This document shows, piece by piece, positions 36,322 to 44,696 of a DNA stretch of 64,000 nucleotides (position 1 is its first letter; every line of letters starts with the position of its first letter). The translations under genes and the position numbers were made by a program. The stretch is from an uncultured Lachnospiraceae bacterium. Lineage in GTDB: Bacteria > Bacillota > Clostridia > Lachnospirales > Lachnospiraceae. Below the pieces are notes generated by a model. That model saw nothing but the letters and a program-made list of their open reading frames with translations. It did not search any database and was not told where the DNA came from. The stretch is taken from positions 1 to 64,000 of the forward strand of contig CAKNMY010000003.1 in assembly GCA_930989745.1 (NCBI GenBank), in the 5' to 3' direction.

Positions 36322-37764
36322 TCATTCTGTCTGTTTCGGAAAATGCAGGCTGAGCTTCAGCCCGTTTTCATTTTCCGCCTGTACGCTTCCCCTATGCCGC
36401 TCCATAATATATTTTACAACATAAAGTCCAACGCCGCTGCCCTTCTCCTGTCTCGCCTCATCGCAGCGGTAAAACCGCTCAAAGATCCGCCCCAGCTTCT
36501 CCTGCGGCACGCCTTTTCCATTGTCCTTCCAGGTGAGAATCACCTCATCCTCAGTCTCCGCTATGGACACGTCGATCTGTACCGGCGTCACCCCGGCATA
36601 TTTCATGCTGTTTTCCAGCAGATTGTCAAAAACTCTTCTCATCTGCTCCACATCCAGGCTGATCTCCGTAAAATATGGTTTTTCCATATGCAGCCTGATC
36701 TTCAGGGCTTCCGGGTCCGCCGCCGTCTCTTTCTGCGCCGTATATGCGGCCGTATATTCACCCAGGTCCACGTTTACCATACGAAACGGCATCTGCCCGC
36801 TCTCTATCCGCGAAAATTCAAACAGTTTCGTCAGCAGGACATTCATCTCCTCCGTGGACTCATAGGCGGTCTTCAAATACATTCGTTTTTTCTCATCCGT
36901 ATCTGCCACCCCGTCCAGAACGCCTTTGATGTACCCCTGAATGGACGTGAGCGGTGTGCGCAGGTCATGCGAAATCCCGGTGACCATATCTGTCCGTGCC
37001 CGCTCGGTCTTCGCCCGCTGTTCCTGATCATCCAGGATGGTCTGCTGCATGTCGTTGAAAGTCTCACAGACGTGTTCAAATTCCGTCTCGCCATGGTAAA
37101 TGATCTTCTCATTCAGATTTCTGTTTTTAATACGTTCCGCCCCCGCCACAAGCAGCTCCACAGGTTCCATCACGATCCGGTTCATTCTCCTGGTGACGAA
37201 AGAAGCCAGAAACATTAAAATAATAATTGCTCCGATTCCGGCAAGGAACGCTGTGAGCAGAAAAACGTAGAACGAGCGGTTAAGCGAAGAGGCAATCCAG
37301 TGTTCCTCCGGGAAATGCACTGCCACAAGATAAGCGTCCTCTTCCGCAAGGTATTTGCCGATCACCGTCGCTTTCCCGAAGGAATAGATTCCAGTCTGTC
37401 CGCTTTTATCCGCGATTTCCCCGAAAAATTCCGCTATGTCATGCATAGGTTCCCCGCTGTCTCCTGCCGCTGTCTTCCCTCCTGAAATTACCGCAGTGCG
37501 GTAACCCCACCGGAGTACCTCAGGCTGGATTTCTTCCACAAGGCTTTCTGCGCTGCGGTTTTTGTTATCCTCCGCCAGACGCTCCACAATCTGCGCGGCC
37601 TCCTGCGCATGTTCTTCAATCTGAGTTCCGCTGATGGAGTAAAGCTGCGTTTCCAGTGAATCCTCGAACAGGGCCAGCACAGCCAGAATAATCACCATCA
37701 GGGAAAACAGCGCCGCAAATAAAATCGTCATATTCGCGCGGAACATCCGCTTCTTTAAGGACAT
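36322..37764 (-). CDS. VanS-type sensor histidine kinase
   Basis: 480 residues from ATG 37764 (a GTG three codons upstream is possible; AGGGGTGGG precedes both). Membrane helix about 10-35, an extracellular sensor region of about 125 residues, a second helix near 165-190, a HAMP linker, then HisKA with GISHDLRTPLTSIQGY, N-box NLLENSMKYA and ATP-binding GKGVPQEKLGRIFERFYR with GSGVGLYVV. It should autophosphorylate in response to an envelope signal and act on the regulator encoded next. Confidence 0.92.
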   Translation of the reverse strand: MSLKKRMFRANMTILFAALFSLMVIILAVLALFEDSLETQLYSISGTQIEEHAQEAAQIVERLAEDNKNRSAESLVEEIQPEVLRWGYRTAVISGGKTAAGDSGEPMHDIAEFFGEIADKSGQTGIYSFGKATVIGKYLAEEDAYLVAVHFPEEHWIASSLNRSFYVFLLTAFLAGIGAIIILMFLASFVTRRMNRIVMEPVELLVAGAERIKNRNLNEKIIYHGETEFEHVCETFNDMQQTILDDQEQRAKTERARTDMVTGISHDLRTPLTSIQGYIKGVLDGVADTDEKKRMYLKTAYESTEEMNVLLTKLFEFSRIESGQMPFRMVNVDLGEYTAAYTAQKETAADPEALKIRLHMEKPYFTEISLDVEQMRRVFDNLLENSMKYAGVTPVQIDVSIAETEDEVILTWKDNGKGVPQEKLGRIFERFYRCDEARQEKGSGVGLYVVKYIMERHRGSVQAENENGLKLSLHFPKQTE

Positions 37765-37849
37765 ATCGCCCACCCCTTTTCTGAATCGTCATTTCCTGTC
37801 AGATAATCATATCACATTGATTCCATTTTTTCCAAACTGTTTTCACAAA

Positions 37850-38854
37850 TCACGCGTCTCCGAGTTTCTCCGTCTGATATATTTCATTCAGCCGCATTCC
37901 CGTCTGATATATTCCCCGTTCTTCCGCCAGCCTGCGTCCTGCTCCGGTCATTTCAGCACAGCTTCCGGAAAAGATCTTTTCCAGCTTTCTGCCAAAATCA
38001 CAGGTGCCTGACGCTTTATAAACGTGTATGCCGTCCTGCAGCCATCCTTCATATACCGGGATGTCCCTCACCACTACCGGCACTTCACAGGAAAGCGCCT
38101 CCAACACTACGATTCCCTCTGTCTCTTCATAACTGAAAAAGGCAAACGCGTCAGCCCCACAGTAGGCTTCCTTCAGTTCCTGCGGATTTACATATCCTGC
38201 AAACAGGACATTATCCGGTTTCTTCTGAATGACCTTCCTGATGTCCTGAGGCACTGCCCAGCAGTTTCCTCCGCCAAACCAGATAAACAGCGTCTCCGGC
38301 ATCGCAGAGGCAAGGTTCAGAAAATCAATGATTCCCTTCCTGCGGATCAAATGTCCCGCAGAAATGACCACCTTTTTCTGCGCGGGGATCTGATATCTCT
38401 CCCGGAAGCGTTTCCCGGCTTCTTTATCTGCCCGAAAGAATTCCGTATCCACTCCGTTTGTGATGGAATAAATGGGCTTTCGGATTCCATATCCCTCCAG
38501 CAGCCGCCTCGAATATTCCGTGGGAGTCAGTATTACATCCCCCATCTCATAACAGCGGCAGATCCATTTCTTAAACAGGGGCGCCATCCGGTTGGATCCG
38601 ATAAAGGAATTGCGAAAATCTTCCCTAGTGGAATGGCCGTAATATATCACCTTTTTCCCCTGTTTTTTCGCCAGATACGCCGCAAGGAACGAATCCGGAA
38701 ATACCGTATTGATATGGACTGCCGTGGCTTCTTTCCAGTGTTCCGTGACCGGTGCCCCGGTTTCTGAAAGCATCTGCTCCTGATGGCGGACCGCGCTTCC
38801 TACCCCGCTCTTCCTGACAACCGATAATCCTCCCTTATACAGATAGATCTTCAT
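37850..38854 (-). CDS. glycosyltransferase family 4
   Basis: 334 residues with the GT-B fold. N-terminal half has VIYYGHSTREDF; the C-terminal nucleotide-sugar half has VISAGHLIRRKGIIDFL, VLFAGYVNPQELKEAY and the EX7E-type motif YEETEGIVVLEALSCEVPVV. It is a cytoplasmic-face transferase. It sits downstream of a VTT protein and a second GT4 gene that has a frameshift, and the group resembles the glycolipid-synthesis clusters of Firmicutes. The shorter N-terminal half (starting at KIYLYKGG) is normal for such enzymes. Confidence 0.87.
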   Translation of the reverse strand: MKIYLYKGGLSVVRKSGVGSAVRHQEQMLSETGAPVTEHWKEATAVHINTVFPDSFLAAYLAKKQGKKVIYYGHSTREDFRNSFIGSNRMAPLFKKWICRCYEMGDVILTPTEYSRRLLEGYGIRKPIYSITNGVDTEFFRADKEAGKRFRERYQIPAQKKVVISAGHLIRRKGIIDFLNLASAMPETLFIWFGGGNCWAVPQDIRKVIQKKPDNVLFAGYVNPQELKEAYCGADAFAFFSYEETEGIVVLEALSCEVPVVVRDIPVYEGWLQDGIHVYKASGTCDFGRKLEKIFSGSCAEMTGAGRRLAEERGIYQTGMRLNEIYQTEKLGDA

Positions 38855-38892
38855 GTTCCTGCCTCCTCCTTAAAATTTTTCCTGAAAACGGT

Positions 38893-39489
38893 CTATGCCG
38901 GCGGGAAAATCAACTGGAAAAGTTTTGTCAGGCCCAGGCTGTAAACCGCAATGGAAAAAGGTTTTCCCAGCAGAATAATGCAGATAAACTGCCGCCATGT
39001 CATCGCTGTCGTTCCCGCCAGATAGCAGAGCAGGTCATCCGGGGCAATCGGGAAAAAGATGGCCGCCGCAAACAGTTTCGCGAACTTCCCGTCCTTTTTT
39101 GTCCATTCTTCATATCTGTGTATCTGCTTCCCGGAAAACATTTTTTCAAACACTGATCGTCCCAGATTTCTCGCAATTCCGAAAGCCGCCATCGAACCGA
39201 TGCAGATCCCGATATAATTACATACAAATCCGATCCACGGACCGTACAGCAATACTCCCGCAAGGCAGCTGATCCCTCCCGGAAGGATCGGAAATACCAC
39301 CTGAATGATCTGCAGCACTACAAAAAGCAGCATCCCGCCATATCCAAACTGCCGGACAAACTCCTGAAGAGTATTTACGGACTGAAAATAACCGCTTCTA
39401 CATCCCCATGCCGCCAGTCCTGCGCACAGGAGCAGCCCTGTCAGCGAAATGATATTCCAGAGATTTCTTTCGTGTTCTTTCCTGCTCAT
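38893..39489 (-). CDS. VTT/DedA family membrane protein (TVP38/TMEM64-like)
   Basis: 198 residues if started at ATG 39489; ATG 39576 in the same frame would give 227 residues but overlaps the preceding gene by 179 bases. Either start overlaps the end of the frameshifted GT4 gene (stop at 39398). About five membrane segments. The VTT landmarks are FPILPGGISCLAGVLLYGPW and NLGRSVFEKMF, then FPIAPDDLLCYLAGTTAMTW. These proteins act in lipid movement across membranes, such as recycling of undecaprenyl phosphate or glycolipid precursors, which fits adjacent GT4 genes. The exact substrate is unknown. Confidence 0.85.
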   Translation of the reverse strand: MSRKEHERNLWNIISLTGLLLCAGLAAWGCRSGYFQSVNTLQEFVRQFGYGGMLLFVVLQIIQVVFPILPGGISCLAGVLLYGPWIGFVCNYIGICIGSMAAFGIARNLGRSVFEKMFSGKQIHRYEEWTKKDGKFAKLFAAAIFFPIAPDDLLCYLAGTTAMTWRQFICIILLGKPFSIAVYSLGLTKLFQLIFPPA

Positions 39490-40632
39490 AAATTCTTTCC
39501 ACTTCCCTGCCAAAAGCCTCTGCCGAAAACCGGTCAGCGGATTTTTGGGCACATCGGCGCATCCTTCGTTTTCCATCTTCGCTCTGACTCTTCCACTCCT
39601 TTAAAAAGGCAATGAACTGATCCAGATTCTCATACTGCCAGCCGTTTTCTCCGGCTTTAACTACTCCTTCCAGACAGCCGTCTCTTCTGCACAGAAGCGG
39701 CAGGCCTTCGGCAAGCGCCTCTGCGTAGGTCATTCCCTGCGTCTCACTGACAGACGCGCTGACAAAGAGATCTCCCGCCTGATAATATTTCCACACCTCA
39801 TCTCTGGGAACCATTCCGGTAAAAACAACACAGTCTTCGATTTCCAGCTCCCTGGTCAGGTTCTCCAGGCTTTCCCGGTATGGGCCGTCTCCGACTATCA
39901 TAAGAACCGTCCCTCTGCTTTTTGTCTGCTTCTGAAAGGCGAGAAGTTCCTCTATATTTTTTCCTTTGCCAGCCGTCCCACATAGAGGAGTACCGTATGT
40001 TCATCGGAAAACGTATACCGGTTCCGTATGGCGTCCCTCCAGTTTTCACCCTGCGGCCAGGAATCCTGCTGCGAAACAGCAGGCTGCGCGCGCTCAATCC
40101 CCGACGGAACCACCCACAGAGGGCATTCCACCTGATACCCTTCCAGAATGCGGCGGATCTTTTCGCTTGGAACAATCATCCCCGATACCTGCCGGGACAG
40201 CCTTCGCGTGATCTGCCGTACCGCGTTTCTTCCCCATGTTTTCTTCGGAGAAAAGTAATGCGTATATTCTTCATAGATCGTGTGATACGTATGTATGATG
40301 GGAATATTCAATTCCCCGGCAATCCTCCGCGCGGGAAAAAATGTAGAGAATTCGCACTGAGAGTGCACGAGATCCGGTCCCCATTCGAGCAGTTCCCGCA
40401 CATACCGTCCGGGAAGCGGCAGGCGGAACCGCGCCCCCGGATAGATCAGCCCCGCGGCTGCCGATCCCACATAATATACATTGTCCTCCCTGCAGGACCT
40501 GCAGTCCCTTGACAGCGTCAGTATCCGGACTTCATGCCCCCGCCTCTGCAGTTCTCCCATAAGCGTATGGACGGATGTAACTACGCCGTTGATCACCGGA
40601 TCATACCAGTCTGTTGTAATCAGAACCTTCAT
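39398..40632 (-). pseudogene. GT4 glycosyltransferase (diacylglycerol glucosyltransferase-like) with a one-base frameshift
   Basis: The N-terminal half (40632 to 39952) reads MKVLITTDWYDPVINGVVTS and HTYHTIYEEYTHYF, like 1,2-diacylglycerol 3-glucosyltransferases, and stops at TAG after LLYVGRLAKEKI. In another frame the sequence continues with IEELLAFQKQTKSRGTVLMI, then VGDGPYRESLENL and the sugar-nucleotide motif SVSETQGMTYAEALAEGLPL, ending at 39398. Adding one A to the run of six A (plus-strand T6 at 39957-39962) restores LAKEKNIEELL and the whole family pattern at about 411 residues. This is a recent inactivation, phase variation, transcriptional slippage or a sequencing error. The ATG overlaps the ATPase stop. 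Confidence 0.88.
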
Positions 40633-42983
40633 GCGGTTTCCCCCCTTTTCTTCTCTCTGCTGCCCACCACACGGCGCAGCAGTTCCAGAATAAAAATAAA
40701 AACAAATGCCAGAGCGCTTCCAATCGCGATATAGCCTGCCATTTCTCCTGTAATACTGCTGACCTCAAACAGAGACGGCAGGATTGCAAGCGCCCCGAAT
40801 GTTCCCGTAGCCATCGTGCCGCAGATAAATACGCGGAGCGGGCTGAACGGATAACAGCTTTTTATCACCGCTGCCATGGAGATCAGGATCAGCAGAACGT
40901 ACATAACGGTCTGTCGCTCCGGCTGCGGCATTGCCGCTGCAAAGCTGAACACGGCAATCATGGCCGCGGCTGTAATTCCAAACGGCGCTGCCCCCGAAAG
41001 AGCCGTGGGCAGAAATTTTCCCCGTATCCGCCTGATATCCGACTCCAGAATCGTAAGGAAAGAGGGATATGCCTCAATGCAGGCGTCGATCAGCGTAATC
41101 TGAATCGGGATAAACGGAAATGCCCGATTGGCAAACAGGCAGAAAAAGGATACCAGCACAGAGTAGATCGTCTTGATAAAAAATACCTGCGCCGTCCTTG
41201 TCACGTTGTGGATTACCTTCCTTCCCTCCATCACCACCTGCGGAAGATGGGTAAAATCCGACTCCAGCAGTACCACCTGGGAAATCTGGCGGCTGGCATC
41301 GCTTCCATCTGCGACGGCAATCGAGCAGTCCGCTTCCCGGAGCGCCAGAAGGTCGTTAACGCCGTCCCCGGTCATGGCAACCTGATGCCCCTGCCGCTTT
41401 AACGCCATGACCAGCTCCTGCTTCTGCTTCGGCGTCACCCGTGCAAATACCGCATAGTTCCGGCAGAGCGCATCATAGTCCGCATCCTCTCCAAAAGCAG
41501 ACAGATCCACCGCGTCTCTCCATCTGTGCAGTCCCGCCCGCCTTGCGATTTGAGATACGGTCAGCACATGATCTCCGGAAATAATCTTCACGTCCACGCC
41601 TTCCTTCCGGAAAAATGCAAGGGTCTCTTTCGCATGAGGCCGGATGGTATCCTCCAGCACCACGCCGTACAGCGGCCGGATCCCCTCCGGCAGTTTTTCT
41701 CCATCCTGCCACTCTCTCCCGGTATATCCGATGATGATAACTCTGTATCCGTTTTTCATCTCACACTGCAGATTGCCGGGCAGTTCCCCAAGAAGCTTTT
41801 CCGGCGCTCCGACAAACACCGTTCCCGCTCCCCGGAAGCTGACGCTTCCCCATTTCCTTTTTGATGAAAATGGAATCTTACAGGTAGGCTGATATACGGG
41901 ATCTTTCCCGAATTTCTCCTTCAGCGCCCGGAACGTTGCGTTATTATCCTCACACGCTTCCATATAGGACTTCACCAGAAGCTCCGTCTCCCCCTGCGAA
42001 AACGCAGACATGGGGATTACGGAGCGGACGGTCAGATTCCCGTCCGTGATGGTCCCCGTCTTATCCAGGCAGAGCGTATCCACATGCACCAGAGTTTCCA
42101 GCGAATAAATATTCTGCACAAGAATTTTCATCCTGGCCAGCCGGATCACGCCAGCCGCCAGGGAGACAGAGATCAGCAGCACCAGCCCCTTTGGCAGCAT
42201 TCCCAAAAGGGCTGCTGAGGAAGATACCACCGCTTCATCCACCGGCGTGTTCCTGAGAAAGAAAGCCTCCAGAAACAGCAGGATTCCAAGCGGTATAATC
42301 AGAAAGCTGGTAAAACGGGTCACTTTCCGCATAGATCCCAAAAGCTCTGACTGTACCTTTTTCTCCCGTTTTACTTCATTGGCAAGTTTTGTCGCATAAT
42401 TGTCATTTCCCACATGCGTCACCCTTGCGTATGCTTTTCCCGCGATCACAGAGCTTCCGGAGAGAAGCCGGCTTCCCTTTTCCTTTACAACAGCATCGCT
42501 CTCTCCGGTAAGCAGCGACTCATTGACCTCCAGCACTCCTTCCTCCACAACCGCGTCATTGCAGATCTGATTCCCGCTTTGCAGCACAATCAGATCATCC
42601 TTGACAACCTCCTCTATTTCTATCAGCATTTCCCGGTTTTCTCTGCGCACACACACGCTGGGACGGTTCAGAATCGACAGCTCATCCACCAGTTTTTTGG
42701 CTTTCAGCTCCTGCGCGATACCAATCACAATATTCAAAATGATAATGCCGATAAACAGTAAGTTGGAATAAGCGCCTACCGCCAGAAGAAGGCCTGCAAT
42801 CAGAAAGTTCAGCAAATTAAACAGCGTGAAGAGATTTTCCCTGATAATCTGCCCCTTACTCTTTGTAATCTGCGCCTGCCTGCTTTCTGCCTGACCCAAG
42901 TTTCTGCGCTCTATCACTTCCTGCGCGGTCAGGCCCCTCAGCGGATCTTTTTTTATGTCTTGTCTTACGGATTGTTCTTCCAT
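40629..42983 (-). CDS. cation-transporting P-type ATPase, Exp7/CtpE-like
   Basis: 784 residues from ATG 42983 with GGGAGG at 42992-42997; an in-frame start at 43073 has no ribosome site. Actuator domain with LLTGESDAV, phosphorylation site LCLDKTGTITDG (Asp307), ATP-binding domain, hinge MTGDGVNDLLALREADCSIA, and about ten membrane helices. The M4 motif is MLPKGLVLL rather than PEGL, as in the Exp7/CtpE subgroup, for which calcium uptake has been reported. The ion is not certain here. Its last codons overlap the GT4 gene (ATGA), so it heads an operon with GT4, VTT and GT4 genes. Confidence 0.88.
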   Translation of the reverse strand: MEEQSVRQDIKKDPLRGLTAQEVIERRNLGQAESRQAQITKSKGQIIRENLFTLFNLLNFLIAGLLLAVGAYSNLLFIGIIILNIVIGIAQELKAKKLVDELSILNRPSVCVRRENREMLIEIEEVVKDDLIVLQSGNQICNDAVVEEGVLEVNESLLTGESDAVVKEKGSRLLSGSSVIAGKAYARVTHVGNDNYATKLANEVKREKKVQSELLGSMRKVTRFTSFLIIPLGILLFLEAFFLRNTPVDEAVVSSSAALLGMLPKGLVLLISVSLAAGVIRLARMKILVQNIYSLETLVHVDTLCLDKTGTITDGNLTVRSVIPMSAFSQGETELLVKSYMEACEDNNATFRALKEKFGKDPVYQPTCKIPFSSKRKWGSVSFRGAGTVFVGAPEKLLGELPGNLQCEMKNGYRVIIIGYTGREWQDGEKLPEGIRPLYGVVLEDTIRPHAKETLAFFRKEGVDVKIISGDHVLTVSQIARRAGLHRWRDAVDLSAFGEDADYDALCRNYAVFARVTPKQKQELVMALKRQGHQVAMTGDGVNDLLALREADCSIAVADGSDASRQISQVVLLESDFTHLPQVVMEGRKVIHNVTRTAQVFFIKTIYSVLVSFFCLFANRAFPFIPIQITLIDACIEAYPSFLTILESDIRRIRGKFLPTALSGAAPFGITAAAMIAVFSFAAAMPQPERQTVMYVLLILISMAAVIKSCYPFSPLRVFICGTMATGTFGALAILPSLFEVSSITGEMAGYIAIGSALAFVFIFILELLRRVVGSREKKRGETA

Positions 42984-43084
42984 GATTTCAGCCTCCCTGC
43001 ATCTTTTCTGTATCCAAGCGTAACATGAGAGGCTAAAGATTCTGGTGAAATCAGTTAAACAATTTCTAAACAATCCTCCGTTCC

Positions 43085-43131
43085 AAAGAAAAAGCCGCCG
43101 AAATAATGGTTATCCCACATTTCGGCAGCTT
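43085..43131 (-). terminator. terminator of the BCCT gene
   Basis: On the minus strand, GCtGCCGAAAT pairs with ATTTCGGCgGC around a 14-base loop (43094-43129), followed by TTTTTC. It lies 27 bases after the BCCT stop at 43158. Confidence 0.82.
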
Positions 43132-43157
43132 CTTCTGCTGTTATCCACATCATATTG

Positions 43158-44696
43158 TTAATTTCGGTCTCTTAATTCCTTCAGAAATCCCGCGATTACC
43201 AGGATCATGATAATTCCCAGCGGGAACGCCGCAATGATCGACACAGTCTGCAGGTTGGACAGCGTGCTCTCAGAAAACAGAAGTCCGATCGGAAGCACAA
43301 GAAAGATCAGGGACCAGAACGCGCGCAGCCCTTTTCTCGGCTCTTCCTCGCTGCCGCCGCTCTTCTCCGAATAGCCCGCGACTACCAGGCTGATCGCGTC
43401 AAACGAGCTGGCATAGAAGGCAACCATGGAAAAAATCAGCACCAGGAGGGCAAACTTCGTAACCGGAAGTTCGTTGAAAATAGTCATGACGATCTCTGAC
43501 GCCGACGCGCCCCCGGCGAGCATTCCCGCCAGATCCGCCTCCCCGGCGGTCTGCATGTGCATTCCGAATCCGCCGAAGACGATAAAGGACAGATACGTCC
43601 CCGCCATCCCGCTGAACAGCCCGCCGAAAATCGTCTGGCGGATCGTCCGCCCCTCTGAGATTTTCGCGATAAAGAACGGGATCGCCACGAACCAGGCCAC
43701 CCAGTACGCCCAGTAGAATATTGTCCAGGTCTGCGGAAATCCGCTGCCGCCCTCCCCGGTGAGACGCAGCGGGTCCATCCAGGTGCTCAGCCGGAAGAAG
43801 TTATCGATCACATTTCCGATCGCCGTGATTCCGGTCTCGATAATGTAAATCTTCGGTCCGAACAGGAAGAATATCGCCAGCAGCAGCCCGAAAATCCCCA
43901 CGCACGCGGATGCCAGATAGGAAATTGCCTTCATTCCCTTGAGCACGGCGATGATAAACACAGCGCCTATAATGCACAGAAGCGCCACGGACAGCCCCGT
44001 GGAATTGGGAATCCCGAATACAACGGACGCTGCCTCGGCGAGCAGCGGCGTGGCCATCGAAAACGTTGTCGCCGTTCCCGCGAGCAGCCCGACGATCGCG
44101 AAGGAGTCGATCACCTTTCCCGGAATCCCGTCAACGTGGTGCTTCAGGATCGGGCGGCACGCCTCGGAAATTCTCTGGCGCTTTCTCTTTTTCACAAAAA
44201 TCATATAAGCGTAGGCGCACGACGGAAGCATATAGAACGCCCACGGGATCGGCCCCCAGTGAAACAGCGGATACATCGAAGCCGTATCCTGCCGCTGGGC
44301 CAGCGTCATGCTTCCTGTGCCGAACGGATCCGCGTTAAAGTAATACGCCCACTCAATCAGCGACCAGTACAGCACGTCGGCTGCCAGCCCCGCGGTGAAT
44401 ATCATAGCTCCCCACTGAAAATTTCCGTATTTCGGTTTCTCGAGCGTTCCGAGGCGGATCTTCCCGTGGCGGGACAGCGCGATGCCGACGGCAGTCAGAA
44501 TCACGCCGAGCCCCAGAAGAATGTAGAAGAATCCCAGTTCATTTACAAAGAAACTTCTGATCTCATCCACCACCACCCGCGACCGCTCGGGAAAGCACAT
44601 CAGCAGTATCGTCAGCACGAGAATAATCCCAAGCGGAAGCGCGGTGATGCTCCAGTCTATATCGCTGCGTCTCTTATTTTCCATATCTTTTTTCAT
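43158..44696 (-). CDS. BCCT family transporter, probable choline uptake
   Basis: 512 residues with 12 predicted membrane helices. BCCT landmarks include FQWGAMIFTAGLAADVLYWS, YPLFHWGPIPWAFYMLPSCA, LAGTATTFSMATPLL and FPQTWTIFYWAYWVAWFVA with the tryptophan-rich substrate site of choline/betaine/carnitine carriers. The start ATG at 44696 (AGGAAAGATT before it) lies inside the end of the choline-kinase fusion gene, an overlap of 23 bases (ATG 44684 is an alternative). That coupling makes choline the likely substrate, in the role LicB plays elsewhere. Driven by sodium or proton gradient; not decided. Confidence 0.9.
   Translation of the reverse strand: MKKDMENKRRSDIDWSITALPLGIILVLTILLMCFPERSRVVVDEIRSFFVNELGFFYILLGLGVILTAVGIALSRHGKIRLGTLEKPKYGNFQWGAMIFTAGLAADVLYWSLIEWAYYFNADPFGTGSMTLAQRQDTASMYPLFHWGPIPWAFYMLPSCAYAYMIFVKKRKRQRISEACRPILKHHVDGIPGKVIDSFAIVGLLAGTATTFSMATPLLAEAASVVFGIPNSTGLSVALLCIIGAVFIIAVLKGMKAISYLASACVGIFGLLLAIFFLFGPKIYIIETGITAIGNVIDNFFRLSTWMDPLRLTGEGGSGFPQTWTIFYWAYWVAWFVAIPFFIAKISEGRTIRQTIFGGLFSGMAGTYLSFIVFGGFGMHMQTAGEADLAGMLAGGASASEIVMTIFNELPVTKFALLVLIFSMVAFYASSFDAISLVVAGYSEKSGGSEEEPRKGLRAFWSLIFLVLPIGLLFSESTLSNLQTVSIIAAFPLGIIMILVIAGFLKELRDRN

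Noticed and set aside
39398..39901. Separate short gene for the C-terminal GT4 half
   Set aside because: It continues the upstream glycosyltransferase once one base is added; a stand-alone half domain would lack the acceptor-binding half.
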